A program made the position numbers and the translations under genes. Shown here in pieces: positions 52,354-62,177 of a DNA stretch of 64,000 nt (the stretch's first letter is position 1; each line of letters begins with the position of its first letter). Below the pieces are notes generated by a model. It was not told the DNA's origin and ran no database searches. It worked only from the letters and a program-made list of their open reading frames with translations. The stretch comes from QGNO01 sp964493125 (GTDB taxonomy: Bacteria > Chloroflexota > Dehalococcoidia > Lucifugimonadales > QGNO01): NCBI GenBank assembly GCA_964493125.1, contig CAZBMS010000001.1, positions 18,062 through 82,061 of the forward strand. Reading direction: 5' to 3'.

Positions 52354-53916
52354 CTATTCTAGAAAGTCGCGGAGCTTCTTTGACCTTTGTGGATTTCGCA
52401 GTTTTCTCAAAGCCTTTGCTTCTATTTGCCTTATTCTTTCCCTAGTAACACCAAACTCTCTTCCAACCTCTTCTAAGGTGCGTCCACGTCCATCTTGCAA
52501 CCCGAACCTTAGTTGCAACACTCGCTTCTCTCTGTCGTTCAGGCTGTTTAGGACTTCATCCAGTTGTTCTTTGAGAAGTTGATAGCTTGCTGCGTCCGCT
52601 GGTGCTAGGGCAGTGCGATCCTCTATAAAATCTCCAAGATGAGAGTCTTCTTCCTCTCCGATTGGTGTTTCCAGCGAAACAGGTTCTTGAGAGATTTTGA
52701 GAATCTCACGGACCTTTTCAGAGGGTATATCCATATCCCAGCTTATTTCGTCACTAGTCGGCTCCCTGCCGTATTCTTGAACCAGTCTTCGGCTTACCCG
52801 CAGAAGCTTATTAATAGTTTCGACCATATGAACAGGAATTCGGATCGTGCGAGCTTGATCAGCTATCGCTCTGGTAATTGCTTGGCGAATCCACCAAGTG
52901 GCATAAGTTGAAAACTTGTAACCTTTACGATAGTCAAACTTTTCTACCGCTCTTATTAGTCCTATATTGCCCTCTTGTATAAGATCTAGAAGCGACATTC
53001 CTCTACCTATGTATTTCTTTGCTACACTCACAACCAAACGCAGGTTGGCTTCCGTCAAATGACGCTGTGCGGTTTCTCCTTCTTGCTTTATTTTGTCAAA
53101 GTGCATTTTAAACAGGAAGTCGTATGGTTCCATTTGCCGCAACAAGGCTCCCTCTTCCAATATTTCAGCAAGTGCCTCCAGCGTTGTATTGTTACCGATA
53201 ATTTCTACGGCATCTTCTGGTAGGGTCCTCGTAAGTAATGAGAGAGATATAATGCCTCCTTCAATTTCCTCGAGGGTTTTACCTGCTTGATCAGCGACCT
53301 CTTGCATTTTCTCGTGATCTATTGGGGAATCCAATAAATTACGGTAATCCTGATCTGTGATAATGTTTTTCAAAGGGGTAGGGTATTTGAGGGTATGTTT
53401 ATTAGCTAGATCTTCTGCAATATGACCGAGCTTAGCACTTTCTTGAAGCAGATGTAGAGCGATCTCATAGTTTTTTGGGGGGGCTCCATCCTCTCCAGCG
53501 AGACTTTTCTCAAGCCGCTCTATCAAGCCGCCACTTTCCATAGCCCGTGCCAGCCATCGCTCTTCTTTCGCATTTAACAACGACACTCGACCTATTTCAC
53601 GTAAATACATACGTACTGGATCGTCAATCATATCTCCAGAATCAATCAGCTCTGGTGCTAATGTTCCTGGACGTTCATCCGTTGAGCTAGATTCCTCATT
53701 CCCTGATTCAGATTCACCACCTTCTGGCCAGTCCTCGTCTTCTACATCAGTTTCAATTATGTGTGAAGGAGTGCTTGCGACGCTTACCTCCTCGGGATCA
53801 TCTGAATGCTGAAATACTGGGATAGGGATTAACCCTCTCAGGTCTTCGCTAGGCATTCCGCGCATGTCCTCATCACGCATATCTTCGTCTACGTTATCGT
53901 CAGGTCTTCTTAACAT
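52354..53916 (-). CDS. rpoD: Primary sigma factor RpoD
   Basis: A 520-residue sigma-70. After an acidic N terminus (about 1-95) with short repeats (DEDMRG, SEDLRG), region 1.2 is DPVRMYLREIGRVSLL, region 2 is DLIQEGNIGLIRAVEKFDYRKGYKFSTYATWWIRQAITRA (in parts), region 3 IPVHMVETINKL and region 4.2 the helix-turn-helix TLEEVGREFGVTRERIRQIEAKALRKLR. All promoter contacts look standard, in line with the consensus promoters in this window. It is the last gene of dgt-dnaG-rpoD, 13 bases after dnaG, with AGGAG. Confidence 0.97.
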   Translation of the reverse strand: MLRRPDDNVDEDMRDEDMRGMPSEDLRGLIPIPVFQHSDDPEEVSVASTPSHIIETDVEDEDWPEGGESESGNEESSSTDERPGTLAPELIDSGDMIDDPVRMYLREIGRVSLLNAKEERWLARAMESGGLIERLEKSLAGEDGAPPKNYEIALHLLQESAKLGHIAEDLANKHTLKYPTPLKNIITDQDYRNLLDSPIDHEKMQEVADQAGKTLEEIEGGIISLSLLTRTLPEDAVEIIGNNTTLEALAEILEEGALLRQMEPYDFLFKMHFDKIKQEGETAQRHLTEANLRLVVSVAKKYIGRGMSLLDLIQEGNIGLIRAVEKFDYRKGYKFSTYATWWIRQAITRAIADQARTIRIPVHMVETINKLLRVSRRLVQEYGREPTSDEISWDMDIPSEKVREILKISQEPVSLETPIGEEEDSHLGDFIEDRTALAPADAASYQLLKEQLDEVLNSLNDREKRVLQLRFGLQDGRGRTLEEVGREFGVTRERIRQIEAKALRKLRNPQRSKKLRDFLE

Positions 53917-53929
53917 TGATCTCCTTATT

Positions 53930-55750
53930 CTATTGCTCAGAAGTCTGCGCCGAGCCTTCCAAGAAAAGGTTTCTTAGTTTTTCGTTTGTCTCCATAACAC
54001 GCTTCTCAAATCCCTCTGGAACAATAGAGTCCTGTAAAAGAATTTCCTCTTCCTCTGCCTTCATACTTTTTAGCGAATTAATCTCTAGTCGTCGTCTGCA
54101 GTCTTTTACGGCCTGTTCCCGCTGATTTGCATCCAAGTCTGGCATTTGTAGTGATGAGAGATACTCTAAACGCAGTAGAAGGTTGTCGTTTATAGAGCCT
54201 TCGAGATCCTCAATTATATCACATTCTAGCCAGGTGGATAGGATATATCTGTCTTCTGAGTTATTAATAACGGCAGGGTTCATTCCCATAACAAAATTTC
54301 TTAATTCTGGCCACTGCAGAACAAACCCAAGTAGGTGTTCCTCCAAAACGCTTTTCTCTACTGTTTCGAAGGGTGATCGCAAAGCCTCATTTTGGGCAAT
54401 TCTCCTTGGTTGTCTAATTGATCTGTTTACAGGTAGTTTCCCTAAACTTGCTTCTAGCGTAGGTAATGGTACATCCAATAAGTCAGCAAGGCGCCTACGG
54501 TATTGTTCTTGCTCGAATGGCTCGGCCATAGATGACAAAATATGATTTAATTCTTGTGCTGCTTGCCTTTTACCTTCGTATGATTTTATATCCCATCTAT
54601 TGCCAGCCGAGGAAAACATATAGTCGATTAATGGCTCTGCATTGTCTATAATTCTCTTCCACTCCATAGCATTTTCTCTGATCAATGTGTCGGGGTCCTT
54701 GTCTTGAGGCAATATTGCTATTGAAAGGTTGATTTCTGATCCTTCACGATGATAGAGGGTGAAGCCATTTTTGCTTCTTGTCTGAGTTACCTCTAGTTGT
54801 TTCCATGAGTCTACTAAGCTACGGAATGTAGCCATTTGTCCAGCTGCGTCTGGGTCTAGTGCCAACACGAAGTTTTGGGAAGTTGCCAACAGTCGACTTA
54901 CCTGAAATTTTGTTAGGGCAGTACCCATAGATGCTACTACATTATTGAATCCATGCTGATGTGCTGAAACAACGTCTGTATATCCTTCTACGATGATGGC
55001 ATTTTTAGATTGCCTTATAAAGTCCTTAGCTTTGTCTAGCCCGTAAAGTATTTGGCTCTTATCAAACAGTTCGGTACGTGGGGAATTAATGTATTTAGGC
55101 TGTGTAGCATCGAGGGCTCTCCCTCCAAAGCCAGAAAGGCTGCCGGCATGGTCTCTAATTGGGAACATGACACGTGCACTAAATAGGTCACGGAAATTTC
55201 CGTCGTTGTATTGAATGGCAAGGCCTGCTTTGACAGCATCCGTTTCTGTAAACCCGTTAGATACTAAATGCTGTATCAGTCCCTGTCCGTTAGAGGGACT
55301 AAACCCGATCTCGAATTTGGATATGGCCTCAGTACTAAACCCGCGATTTTGCAAATATATTCTACCGGACATACCTTCTGGAGCTGAAAGCAAGGTTTGA
55401 AAATAAGTATTTGTCAATTCATTGATTTGATACAAATTGGTATTCACTTGTCTCTCAGTCATTTTTTTGTCTGTCGTGATGCCAGCTCTAACGCCAAGCA
55501 CTGTTAATGCTTCCTTGAAGTCAAGTTTCTCTGCCTTCATAACGAACGTTATTAAATCTCCACCCTCGGCACATGCTCCGAAACATCGCCAAGACTGTCT
55601 TTCTGGGAAAACTATGAATGACGGTGTCTGTTCTGAGTGAAAGGGGCATGTGGCCTTGTAATTCCGCCCAGCTTTACTAAGGGTAGGTACATAAGAACTA
55701 ATCACATCTAGGATGTTAAGTTTCTGTTTGATTTCTTCTGGAAGTGACAT
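53930..55750 (-). CDS. dnaG: DNA primase DnaG
   Basis: A 606-residue primase. The zinc finger has Cys35, His38, Cys56 and Cys60; the last pair is CFGAC (Cx3C) instead of the usual CFGC. The catalytic part has GFGGRAL, IIVEGYTDVVSAHQHG and ALDPDAAGQMA, the TOPRIM acidic motifs. The C-terminal helicase-binding region (about 440-606) is poorly conserved. It makes RNA primers at replication forks. It starts 2 bases after dgt. Confidence 0.95.
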   Translation of the reverse strand: MSLPEEIKQKLNILDVISSYVPTLSKAGRNYKATCPFHSEQTPSFIVFPERQSWRCFGACAEGGDLITFVMKAEKLDFKEALTVLGVRAGITTDKKMTERQVNTNLYQINELTNTYFQTLLSAPEGMSGRIYLQNRGFSTEAISKFEIGFSPSNGQGLIQHLVSNGFTETDAVKAGLAIQYNDGNFRDLFSARVMFPIRDHAGSLSGFGGRALDATQPKYINSPRTELFDKSQILYGLDKAKDFIRQSKNAIIVEGYTDVVSAHQHGFNNVVASMGTALTKFQVSRLLATSQNFVLALDPDAAGQMATFRSLVDSWKQLEVTQTRSKNGFTLYHREGSEINLSIAILPQDKDPDTLIRENAMEWKRIIDNAEPLIDYMFSSAGNRWDIKSYEGKRQAAQELNHILSSMAEPFEQEQYRRRLADLLDVPLPTLEASLGKLPVNRSIRQPRRIAQNEALRSPFETVEKSVLEEHLLGFVLQWPELRNFVMGMNPAVINNSEDRYILSTWLECDIIEDLEGSINDNLLLRLEYLSSLQMPDLDANQREQAVKDCRRRLEINSLKSMKAEEEEILLQDSIVPEGFEKRVMETNEKLRNLFLEGSAQTSEQ

Positions 55751-55752
55751 CT

Positions 55753-56817
55753 TTAGATAATCCTTGAAAAGATGTTGCCAGTGATCCCTGGCCTTAAATT
55801 TTCAGCCGTTCGCAACGCGTATCGGTCGGTCATTCCTGAAAGGTAGTCTACTACCATTTGTTTTATGGGTTCCCCTCTTACCCCATATTCACTTGGAATC
55901 TGGTCTGGATTTTTTTCAAAATGAGAGAAGAGAAATATCAATATCTCTCTCGATTTTGTGGATTCTTCCCCGGCGCTTACAGGCAGATACACTTTCTCAA
56001 ACATGAAATTTCTTAGAAGAGTGAAAGCCTGCAATATATCGTCGCTAAAGGTAAGATTCGGTTTTGCATTTTCTTTGGACAGTAATTGTCTTGACGACTC
56101 TACTATATCTGTAACCATGGTGTTTATTCGATTTGATTTAGTTACACCTAGCATCTTTTTTGAGATAGCTGGTAAATATTCCTCTTTGAGAATTCCTGCT
56201 CGTGTTGCGTCCCCGATGTCATGGTTTAGATAAGCGATTGCGTCTGAAATTCTTACTGCTTGTCCCTCAAGAGTAAGATCACTAAGCAGCTCTTCCCTGA
56301 AGATATCTGATCTCGGTTTTGAATGGAGCTTAATACCCATTCGAACTTCATAGGTCAGGTTCAACCCTTCACCGGACTTCGCCAATATGTCTACTATTCT
56401 GAGGCTTTGATGGTTGTGCCTGAAACCGCTAGTGATCAAGTCGCCGATTACTTCTTCTCCAACGTGGCCAAATGGCGTGTGCCCCATGTCGTGTCCGAGA
56501 GCTATGGCTTCAGTTAAATCCTCGTTCAAATTCAATGCTCTGGCTATAGTTCTAGCTATTTGTGAAACTTCAAGAGTGTGAGTCAGCCGTGTAGTGTAGT
56601 GATCGCCGATCGGGGATATAAAGACTTGTGTTTTATGATTTAGGCGACGGAAAGCTTTGGTGTGAATAATCCGATCTCGGTCCCGTTGGAATTCGGTCCT
56701 AAGCTCGGATTTACTCTCGGTGATGGTCCTGCCTTTGGATGTTGTAGATCTGGATGCATAATCAGATAAAGATCGCTCCCGATCCTCCAACATTTGTCGT
56801 ACGTTGATTTCCTTCAT
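55753..56817 (-). CDS. dgt: dGTPase-like HD-domain triphosphohydrolase
   Basis: A 354-residue HD-domain dNTP triphosphohydrolase. The start pattern is SRSTTSKGR, then RDRDRIIHTKAFRRLNHKTQVF. The HD residues are in TRLTHTLEVSQIAR and ALGHDMGHTPFGHVGE, and later SDAIAYLNHDIGDATR. AAGGG lies before ATG 56817; the frame runs to 56868 without need. It converts dGTP (or other dNTPs) to the nucleoside and tripolyphosphate. Its position ahead of dnaG and rpoD is common in Chloroflexota. Confidence 0.9.
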   Translation of the reverse strand: MKEINVRQMLEDRERSLSDYASRSTTSKGRTITESKSELRTEFQRDRDRIIHTKAFRRLNHKTQVFISPIGDHYTTRLTHTLEVSQIARTIARALNLNEDLTEAIALGHDMGHTPFGHVGEEVIGDLITSGFRHNHQSLRIVDILAKSGEGLNLTYEVRMGIKLHSKPRSDIFREELLSDLTLEGQAVRISDAIAYLNHDIGDATRAGILKEEYLPAISKKMLGVTKSNRINTMVTDIVESSRQLLSKENAKPNLTFSDDILQAFTLLRNFMFEKVYLPVSAGEESTKSREILIFLFSHFEKNPDQIPSEYGVRGEPIKQMVVDYLSGMTDRYALRTAENLRPGITGNIFSRII

Positions 56818-56932
56818 GCAATTACCCTTGTTATACATTAGAGAATATATCACGGTTAGAGCTAACAAACGTAGGGAATAAAGTCAATAATTTCTACCAA
56901 TACAACTAAATGCTTAACACCTTATACCGTGA

Positions 56933-56938
56933 TATAAT
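56933..56938 (+). promoter_or_regulatory. Extended -10 promoter of ppdK
   Basis: TGATATAAT (TATAAT at 56933-56938 with TG upstream) is an extended -10 element; the -35 is weak. Start near 56945, giving a ~57-base leader with the RBS AGGAGG at 56991-56996. Confidence 0.6.
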
Positions 56939-57001
56939 CTGCGCCTACTGGGGACACTGAATTGCATATGTGTGCCCTTCGATGTTTGTTAGGAGGAAGT
57001 T

Positions 57002-59800
57002 TTGACCGAAGCCCGAAAATGGGTTTATTTATTCCGCGAGGGCAAAGGGGATATGCGGGACCTTTTGGGAGGCAAAGGAGCAGGTTTGTCAGAAATGACC
57101 CATGCTCAATTGCCCGTTCCTCCAGGATTCACAATTACTACAGAAGCTTGCAACTATTACTACGAATCTAAAATGATGTTCCCTGACGGTTTGTGGGATC
57201 AGACATTGGCCGGTATCCGAGAGATAGAGACCAATACTGGTAAGCACTTTGGGAGTGATAATAATCCATTGTTAGTATCTGTTAGATCTGGTGCGGTTGT
57301 CTCAATGCCTGGAATGATGGATACGATACTTAACTTGGGATTGAATGACAAAACTGTCCAAGGTCTATCCAATGGTATGGGTGGCAAAAGATTTGCCTAT
57401 GATTCATACAGAAGATTCATTCAATTGTTTGGCAAGGTGGTATTGGATATATCGTCAGAGGAATTCGATGCCATTTTCGATCGTCAGAAGCTTAAGGCTG
57501 ATGCAGTCAATGACACTGACCTGACCCAGGAAGATTTGGAGACAGTTGTCGAGTTATTTCAGGATCTGGTGCTTACTCGGACAGGGAAGAGTTTTCCCCA
57601 GGATCCTTATGAGCAACTTCAGCTTGCTATTAAGTCAGTTTTTGCCAGCTGGAATGGTCGTCGCGCTGTGGATTATCGTAACTTTTATGGTATCTCCCAT
57701 AATCTTGGGACTGCAGTTAACGTTGTTGCCATGGTTTTTGGAAATATGGATAGTAATAGCGGAACGGGCGTGGCATTCACTCGTAACCCTTCCAACGGTA
57801 ATAAGGTTCTATATGGTGAGTATTTGGTAAGTGCTCAGGGCGAAGATGTAGTTGCTGGGGTACGGACTCCACAAGACATAGAACATCTCAGGAACATTGA
57901 TGCTGATTTGTATGATCAGATCGAGAAAATTGCTTCTCGGTTGGAGGCAACATACAAAGATGTGCAAGATATCGAGTTCACTGTTGAGCAGGGCACTTTA
58001 TATATGCTCCAAACTAGGTCTGCTAAAAGGACAGCGCAGGCGGCTGTAAAGATAGCCGTGGACATGGTTCAAGAAGGCCTAATCACCAAAGATGAAGCTT
58101 TATTGCGCATTGAGCCAGAGCAAATAAACCAATTGTTACTTCCAAGGTTCGAAGATAATTCAAAAAGTGAAGCGGAAGTAGCCGGAGATTTACTAGCTAT
58201 AGGTCTTAATGCATCTCCTGGTGCTGCTAGCGGGAGGGCTGTGTTCGATCCAGACAGAGCCGCCACTCTTGCATCAGAAGGTGAAAGCGTTATTTTGGTG
58301 AGAACGGAAACCAACCCTGACGATGTCCATGGAATGCTGGTTGCTAAGGGCGTACTTACTGCTCGTGGTGGAGCTACCAGTCATGCCGCAGTAGTAGCTA
58401 GAGGTTTAGGTAAACCATGTGTAGCAGGATGCCATGAGTTATTGGTTGATTACGATACTAGAACTTGCACCATAGGCGGGGTTCTAGTTGAGGAGATGAC
58501 CGATATCAGTATCGATGGTACAACAGGCGAGATATTTATTGGGAATTTGCCCACTATGGAGCCGAATATTGCCGAAGAAACTGACCTTAACCAGTTGTTG
58601 AGCTGGGCTGATGAAGTGAGAACGCTTGGTGTTTGGGCAAATGCTGATACTCCTGAAGATGCTGAAAGAGGCCTGCAATTTGGTGCTGAAGGGATAGGTT
58701 TGTGTCGCACCGAACACATGTTTTTCTCTGACAATAGGCTTCCTATAGTCAGGCAGATGATTTTGGCAGCCCCAGGTGCGGCTGAGTTGGATGATTGGTT
58801 TAGGGACATCCAAGAAAAAAGTGAATCAAATGCCTTGAGTGAGCCTGAGTTAGAGAATCAACGCGAAAGGCAGCGAGCAGCCCTTTCCGTTTCTCTAGAT
58901 GCGAAGCGATATTATGATTCGCTGGATAAACTTTGGGAGTTCCAGACAGCGGATTTTAAGGCAATAATGAAGGTTATGACTGGTAAGCCAGTAATAATTC
59001 GTCTTCTAGACCCCCCGCTGCATGAATTTCTTCCAAGATACGATGATCTGCTGCGTGAGGTGATGGAATTACGCATCAGGGCGGCGGAATCGGATGAGCT
59101 TAAGGCTCAAGGAGATCTTCTTGCTACGGTTGACAATTTGAGGGAAACGAATCCCATGTTGGGATTAAGGGGATGTAGATTAGGGTTGATGTACGGTGCT
59201 ATAAATGAGATGCAGGTTCGCGCCATATTCACAGCAGCTTGTCAGTTGAGGAAAGAAGGGTTTGATCCGAGACCTGAGATCATGGTTCCTATAGTTGGTC
59301 ACTATAAGGAGTTAGAGACGGTCAACCGCATCTTGGAAAAGGTCGCAAGTTTGGTGCAGAACGAACAAGGAGTTGATGTGCCATTTAAGATAGGGACCAT
59401 GATTGAGTTGCCACGAGCTGCCTTGACTGCCGATCAAATTGCTAGGCACGCGGACTTTTTTAGCTTTGGTACGAACGACTTGACCCAAACTACATTTGGT
59501 ATTAGTAGGGACGACGAACAGAAATTCTTACCTAAGTATCTGGAAAGAGGGATATTCTCTGAGAATCCGTTTAAGACATTGGATAGGGATGGAGTGGGAT
59601 CTCTCGTTAGAATGGGAGTAGAAAAAGGTAGATCGGTTAAAGAGGACTTAGAGATAGGAATTTGCGGGGAACACGGGGGAGATCCTTCTAGCATAGAATT
59701 TTGTCATAAAGTAGGGCTAGACTACGTCAGTGCATCCCCGTTCCGTGTGATTGTAGCGCGGCTCGCTGCTGGTCAGGCGGCTATAGTTCTTAATGAATAA
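57002..59800 (+). CDS. ppdK: Pyruvate, phosphate dikinase
   Basis: A 932-residue PPDK. The N-terminal ATP-grasp part begins YLFREGKGDMRDLLGGKGAGLSEM (in segments), the swivelling His domain has GGATSHAAVVARGLGKPCVAG with the phospho-His near 463, and the PEP barrel has GLCRTEHMFF, GLRGCRLG, FSFGTNDLTQTTFG and the Cys in GICGEHGGDP near 883. It interconverts pyruvate + ATP + Pi and PEP + AMP + PPi, useful for gluconeogenesis or PPi-based glycolysis. The start is TTG 57002, five bases after AGGAGG. Confidence 0.97.
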   Translation: MTEARKWVYLFREGKGDMRDLLGGKGAGLSEMTHAQLPVPPGFTITTEACNYYYESKMMFPDGLWDQTLAGIREIETNTGKHFGSDNNPLLVSVRSGAVVSMPGMMDTILNLGLNDKTVQGLSNGMGGKRFAYDSYRRFIQLFGKVVLDISSEEFDAIFDRQKLKADAVNDTDLTQEDLETVVELFQDLVLTRTGKSFPQDPYEQLQLAIKSVFASWNGRRAVDYRNFYGISHNLGTAVNVVAMVFGNMDSNSGTGVAFTRNPSNGNKVLYGEYLVSAQGEDVVAGVRTPQDIEHLRNIDADLYDQIEKIASRLEATYKDVQDIEFTVEQGTLYMLQTRSAKRTAQAAVKIAVDMVQEGLITKDEALLRIEPEQINQLLLPRFEDNSKSEAEVAGDLLAIGLNASPGAASGRAVFDPDRAATLASEGESVILVRTETNPDDVHGMLVAKGVLTARGGATSHAAVVARGLGKPCVAGCHELLVDYDTRTCTIGGVLVEEMTDISIDGTTGEIFIGNLPTMEPNIAEETDLNQLLSWADEVRTLGVWANADTPEDAERGLQFGAEGIGLCRTEHMFFSDNRLPIVRQMILAAPGAAELDDWFRDIQEKSESNALSEPELENQRERQRAALSVSLDAKRYYDSLDKLWEFQTADFKAIMKVMTGKPVIIRLLDPPLHEFLPRYDDLLREVMELRIRAAESDELKAQGDLLATVDNLRETNPMLGLRGCRLGLMYGAINEMQVRAIFTAACQLRKEGFDPRPEIMVPIVGHYKELETVNRILEKVASLVQNEQGVDVPFKIGTMIELPRAALTADQIARHADFFSFGTNDLTQTTFGISRDDEQKFLPKYLERGIFSENPFKTLDRDGVGSLVRMGVEKGRSVKEDLEIGICGEHGGDPSSIEFCHKVGLDYVSASPFRVIVARLAAGQAAIVLNE

Positions 59801-59840
59801 TTACATTAACTGAGGAGCCTGATTGGCCAAGAGTCCTATT

Positions 59841-60287
59841 TTAATTATCTATCAAGGTACCTGAATCCCCTCTCGGAGCATCTTCTATTAAACGTGACCT
59901 CTCGAAGTTAACTTCCTGTTTTGCAGTCGCAATATCAGAATACTCTAGCCCTCTATCTAGCGCCCATGCGCGCACTCTATCTAACTTAAACATTTTCTTT
60001 AGTTCTATGACGGCTTTTTTTAAGTCGAAATCTTTGCATGAAAAAACATCTATATTGACATATTTGCGATTTGGGAAAGTGTGAATGCTAACGTGGCTTT
60101 CTGCTATTAACACGAAGCCAGAGACTCCTGAATCGATAGTATCTATTGCTTCGTGTCTGTAAACGTGGGGAGTACTTATCTTAGTCATCCCTATTTTCTC
60201 AGGGTAAGCGTCTAAGAATCCGTAAATAGAGTCTTCGTTATCTAGCTTATTGCTGTTTCCTCCATAACCATCTATTGCTAGGTGCAT
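59841..60287 (-). CDS. speD: S-adenosylmethionine decarboxylase proenzyme
   Basis: A 148-residue prokaryotic-type AdoMetDC. The self-cleavage site is ESHVSIHTFPN; the Ser (about residue 69) would become the pyruvoyl group. The N-terminal half has HLAIDGYGG and the C-terminal has VFSCKDFDLKKAV with the conserved Cys. A C-terminal tail (about 125-148) is extra. It supplies decarboxylated SAM for spermidine, whose synthesis yields methylthioadenosine, the source of the MtnA substrate. No spermidine synthase is adjacent. AGGAACAGGG precedes the ATG. Confidence 0.93.
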   Translation of the reverse strand: MHLAIDGYGGNSNKLDNEDSIYGFLDAYPEKIGMTKISTPHVYRHEAIDTIDSGVSGFVLIAESHVSIHTFPNRKYVNIDVFSCKDFDLKKAVIELKKMFKLDRVRAWALDRGLEYSDIATAKQEVNFERSRLIEDAPRGDSGTLIDN

Positions 60288-60505
60288 CCCTGTTCCTCAT
60301 TGTGACAACTTGGCAAAATACCCCGACTAGAATATCATTTGTCTAAAAAATCACACAAGGCATAATCCTTGAGATCAGAATCTCGTGAGAAATCATCCGC
60401 CTATTTTGGGTATTTATGTTCATGGCGATGTGTCGAAGAAATTTCTTTTTCGCTATAAGATTATAACTCGCGTTCTCTCAGTTTTATGTACAGGAAACAA
60501 CAAAA
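60288..60505. promoter_or_regulatory. Intergenic region between divergent speD and ABC genes
   Basis: 218 bases without ORF. TATAAG near 60452 with an AT-rich stretch may be the -10 for the plus-strand ABC genes; TATTCT on the minus strand near 60330 may serve speD. Neither has a strong -35. Confidence 0.3.
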
Positions 60506-61459
60506 ATGACTTCAGAATCTATGATAGAGGTAGATGGTCTAACCAAATACTATGGTGATTTTCCAGCTGTCAGTGGATTGACGTTCTCAGTAAGAAAAGG
60601 AGAAATCCTCGGATTTCTTGGGCCTAATGGAGCAGGGAAAAGTACCACTATGCGAGTACTCACTGGGTATATGCCACCTTCTGGTGGCACGGCTAGGATC
60701 GCAGGTTATGACATAGTTAGCGATTCATTGAAGGCCAGACAGCATATCGGATATCTGCCGGAGAACGTTCCTCTTTATACTGATATGACAGTTAGGGAAT
60801 ATCTTGGCTTCATGGGAAAGATAAGAGGCATGAGCAATGAGCGTATTGTAAGTCGAATTAACGATGTGGTCGAAATTTGTCATTTGGAGGATTACAGAGA
60901 CACTCTTATTGGCAAACTTTCTAAGGGGTTTCGACAACGTACTGGAATTGCGCAGGCAGTTTTGCATGAGCCAGATGTTCTTATAATGGATGAGCCTACT
61001 ATAGGTATAGATCCGATACAGATCGTCGAGACTAGGCAACTTATTAAGGATTTAGGGGGCGAGCATACACTTATTCTGTCTACTCATATTTTGCCTGAAG
61101 TTAGCATGATTTGCGAACGAGTAGTGATAATTCATGAAGGAGAAATTGTTGCAGAGGACACTCCAGAAAACTTGGGCAATAGGCTTGAGGGTACCGAGCG
61201 ACTAACATTAGAAGTTAGAGGTCCTACTAAAGAGGTGACCAAGGCAATAAGGAATGTGAAGGGTGTACAGGATGTTTCTTTCACAAATGACGATTCAGGT
61301 TCGGGATTTTACAACATAATAGGGAAACGCGGAGATGATATGAGAGTTGATCTTGCAAAGGCTGTCGTGGACAACGGCTGGGGACTGTTGCGCATGGAGG
61401 CTGTAACTTTAAGTTTAGAAGAAATCTTCCTGCGATTAACTACGGTTGAAGGATCTTAG
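60506..61459 (+). CDS. ABC transporter ATP-binding protein, GldA-like
   Basis: A 317-residue ATPase. Walker A GPNGAGKSTT near 41-48, Q-loop GYLPENVPLY, signature LSKGFRQRTGIAQA and Walker B VLIMDEPTIGID; a ~90-residue C-terminal extension (about 225-317) is typical of the DrrA/GldA (DUF4162) group. With the two genes behind it, it makes a GldAFG-like ABC complex; similar sets occur in many non-gliding bacteria, with unknown cargo. RBS AGGA before the ATG. Confidence 0.92.
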   Translation: MTSESMIEVDGLTKYYGDFPAVSGLTFSVRKGEILGFLGPNGAGKSTTMRVLTGYMPPSGGTARIAGYDIVSDSLKARQHIGYLPENVPLYTDMTVREYLGFMGKIRGMSNERIVSRINDVVEICHLEDYRDTLIGKLSKGFRQRTGIAQAVLHEPDVLIMDEPTIGIDPIQIVETRQLIKDLGGEHTLILSTHILPEVSMICERVVIIHEGEIVAEDTPENLGNRLEGTERLTLEVRGPTKEVTKAIRNVKGVQDVSFTNDDSGSGFYNIIGKRGDDMRVDLAKAVVDNGWGLLRMEAVTLSLEEIFLRLTTVEGS

Positions 61460-61460
61460 C

Positions 61461-62177
61461 ATGACTACTACCTTAGCCATAATGAAAAAAGAACTTTCGG
61501 TGTACTTTAAGTCGCCTATGGCCTACATAGTTGCGGGCGTTTTCCTGGCATTAACAGGCGTATTTTTTATAGATAGCATAGATACTACGTTTGCGATCGC
61601 AGAAGTTAGAGGGCTTCTCTTGCGGAGTGCATTTTTCCTGTTGCCGCTGATACCACCTTTGTTAACGATGCGACTACTTGCTGAAGAACAGAAACTTGGC
61701 ACGTTGGAACTACTACTTACAGCACCGGTTAGGGACTACGAGGTTGTACTCGGGAAATTTTTAGCAAGTTTCATTATTCTCAGTGGTACAGTGCTACTGA
61801 CACTTTTTTATGTATTGATATTGACGATTTACTCCAACCCAGATCTCGGACCAATATTTAGTGGATACCTGGGATTCTTGCTCTGTGGTGGGGCAACTAT
61901 TTCCATAGGGCTACTGGCGTCCTCTCTTTCGGGCAATCAACTTGTTGCTGCCGCCGTGGGATTTGGAGTGATTCTTCTTTTCAATGTTATTGATCAGATT
62001 ACTACTATAGTAGGTGGTACAGTCGCAACAGTACTTCAGGCCGTTTCCTTAACAGGGCACTTTGATAGCTTTGCGCGTGGAGTAATTGACACGGGTGACA
62101 TAGTTTACTACTTGATAGTAATGGCATTTTTCTTATTCCTTACAATCCGGTCTCTGGAATCAAGGAGGTGGCGATAA
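61461..62177 (+). CDS. ABC transporter permease, GldF-like
   Basis: A 238-residue ABC-2 permease with six hydrophobic helices. Its start LAIMKKELSVYFKSPMAYIVAGVFLALTG and RLLAEEQKLGTLELLLTAPVRDYEVVLGKF are typical of GldF/NosY-like permeases. ATG 61461 follows the ATPase stop by one base; AAGGA is before it. Its stop overlaps the next gene's ATG by one base (TAATG). Confidence 0.9.
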   Translation: MTTTLAIMKKELSVYFKSPMAYIVAGVFLALTGVFFIDSIDTTFAIAEVRGLLLRSAFFLLPLIPPLLTMRLLAEEQKLGTLELLLTAPVRDYEVVLGKFLASFIILSGTVLLTLFYVLILTIYSNPDLGPIFSGYLGFLLCGGATISIGLLASSLSGNQLVAAAVGFGVILLFNVIDQITTIVGGTVATVLQAVSLTGHFDSFARGVIDTGDIVYYLIVMAFFLFLTIRSLESRRWR

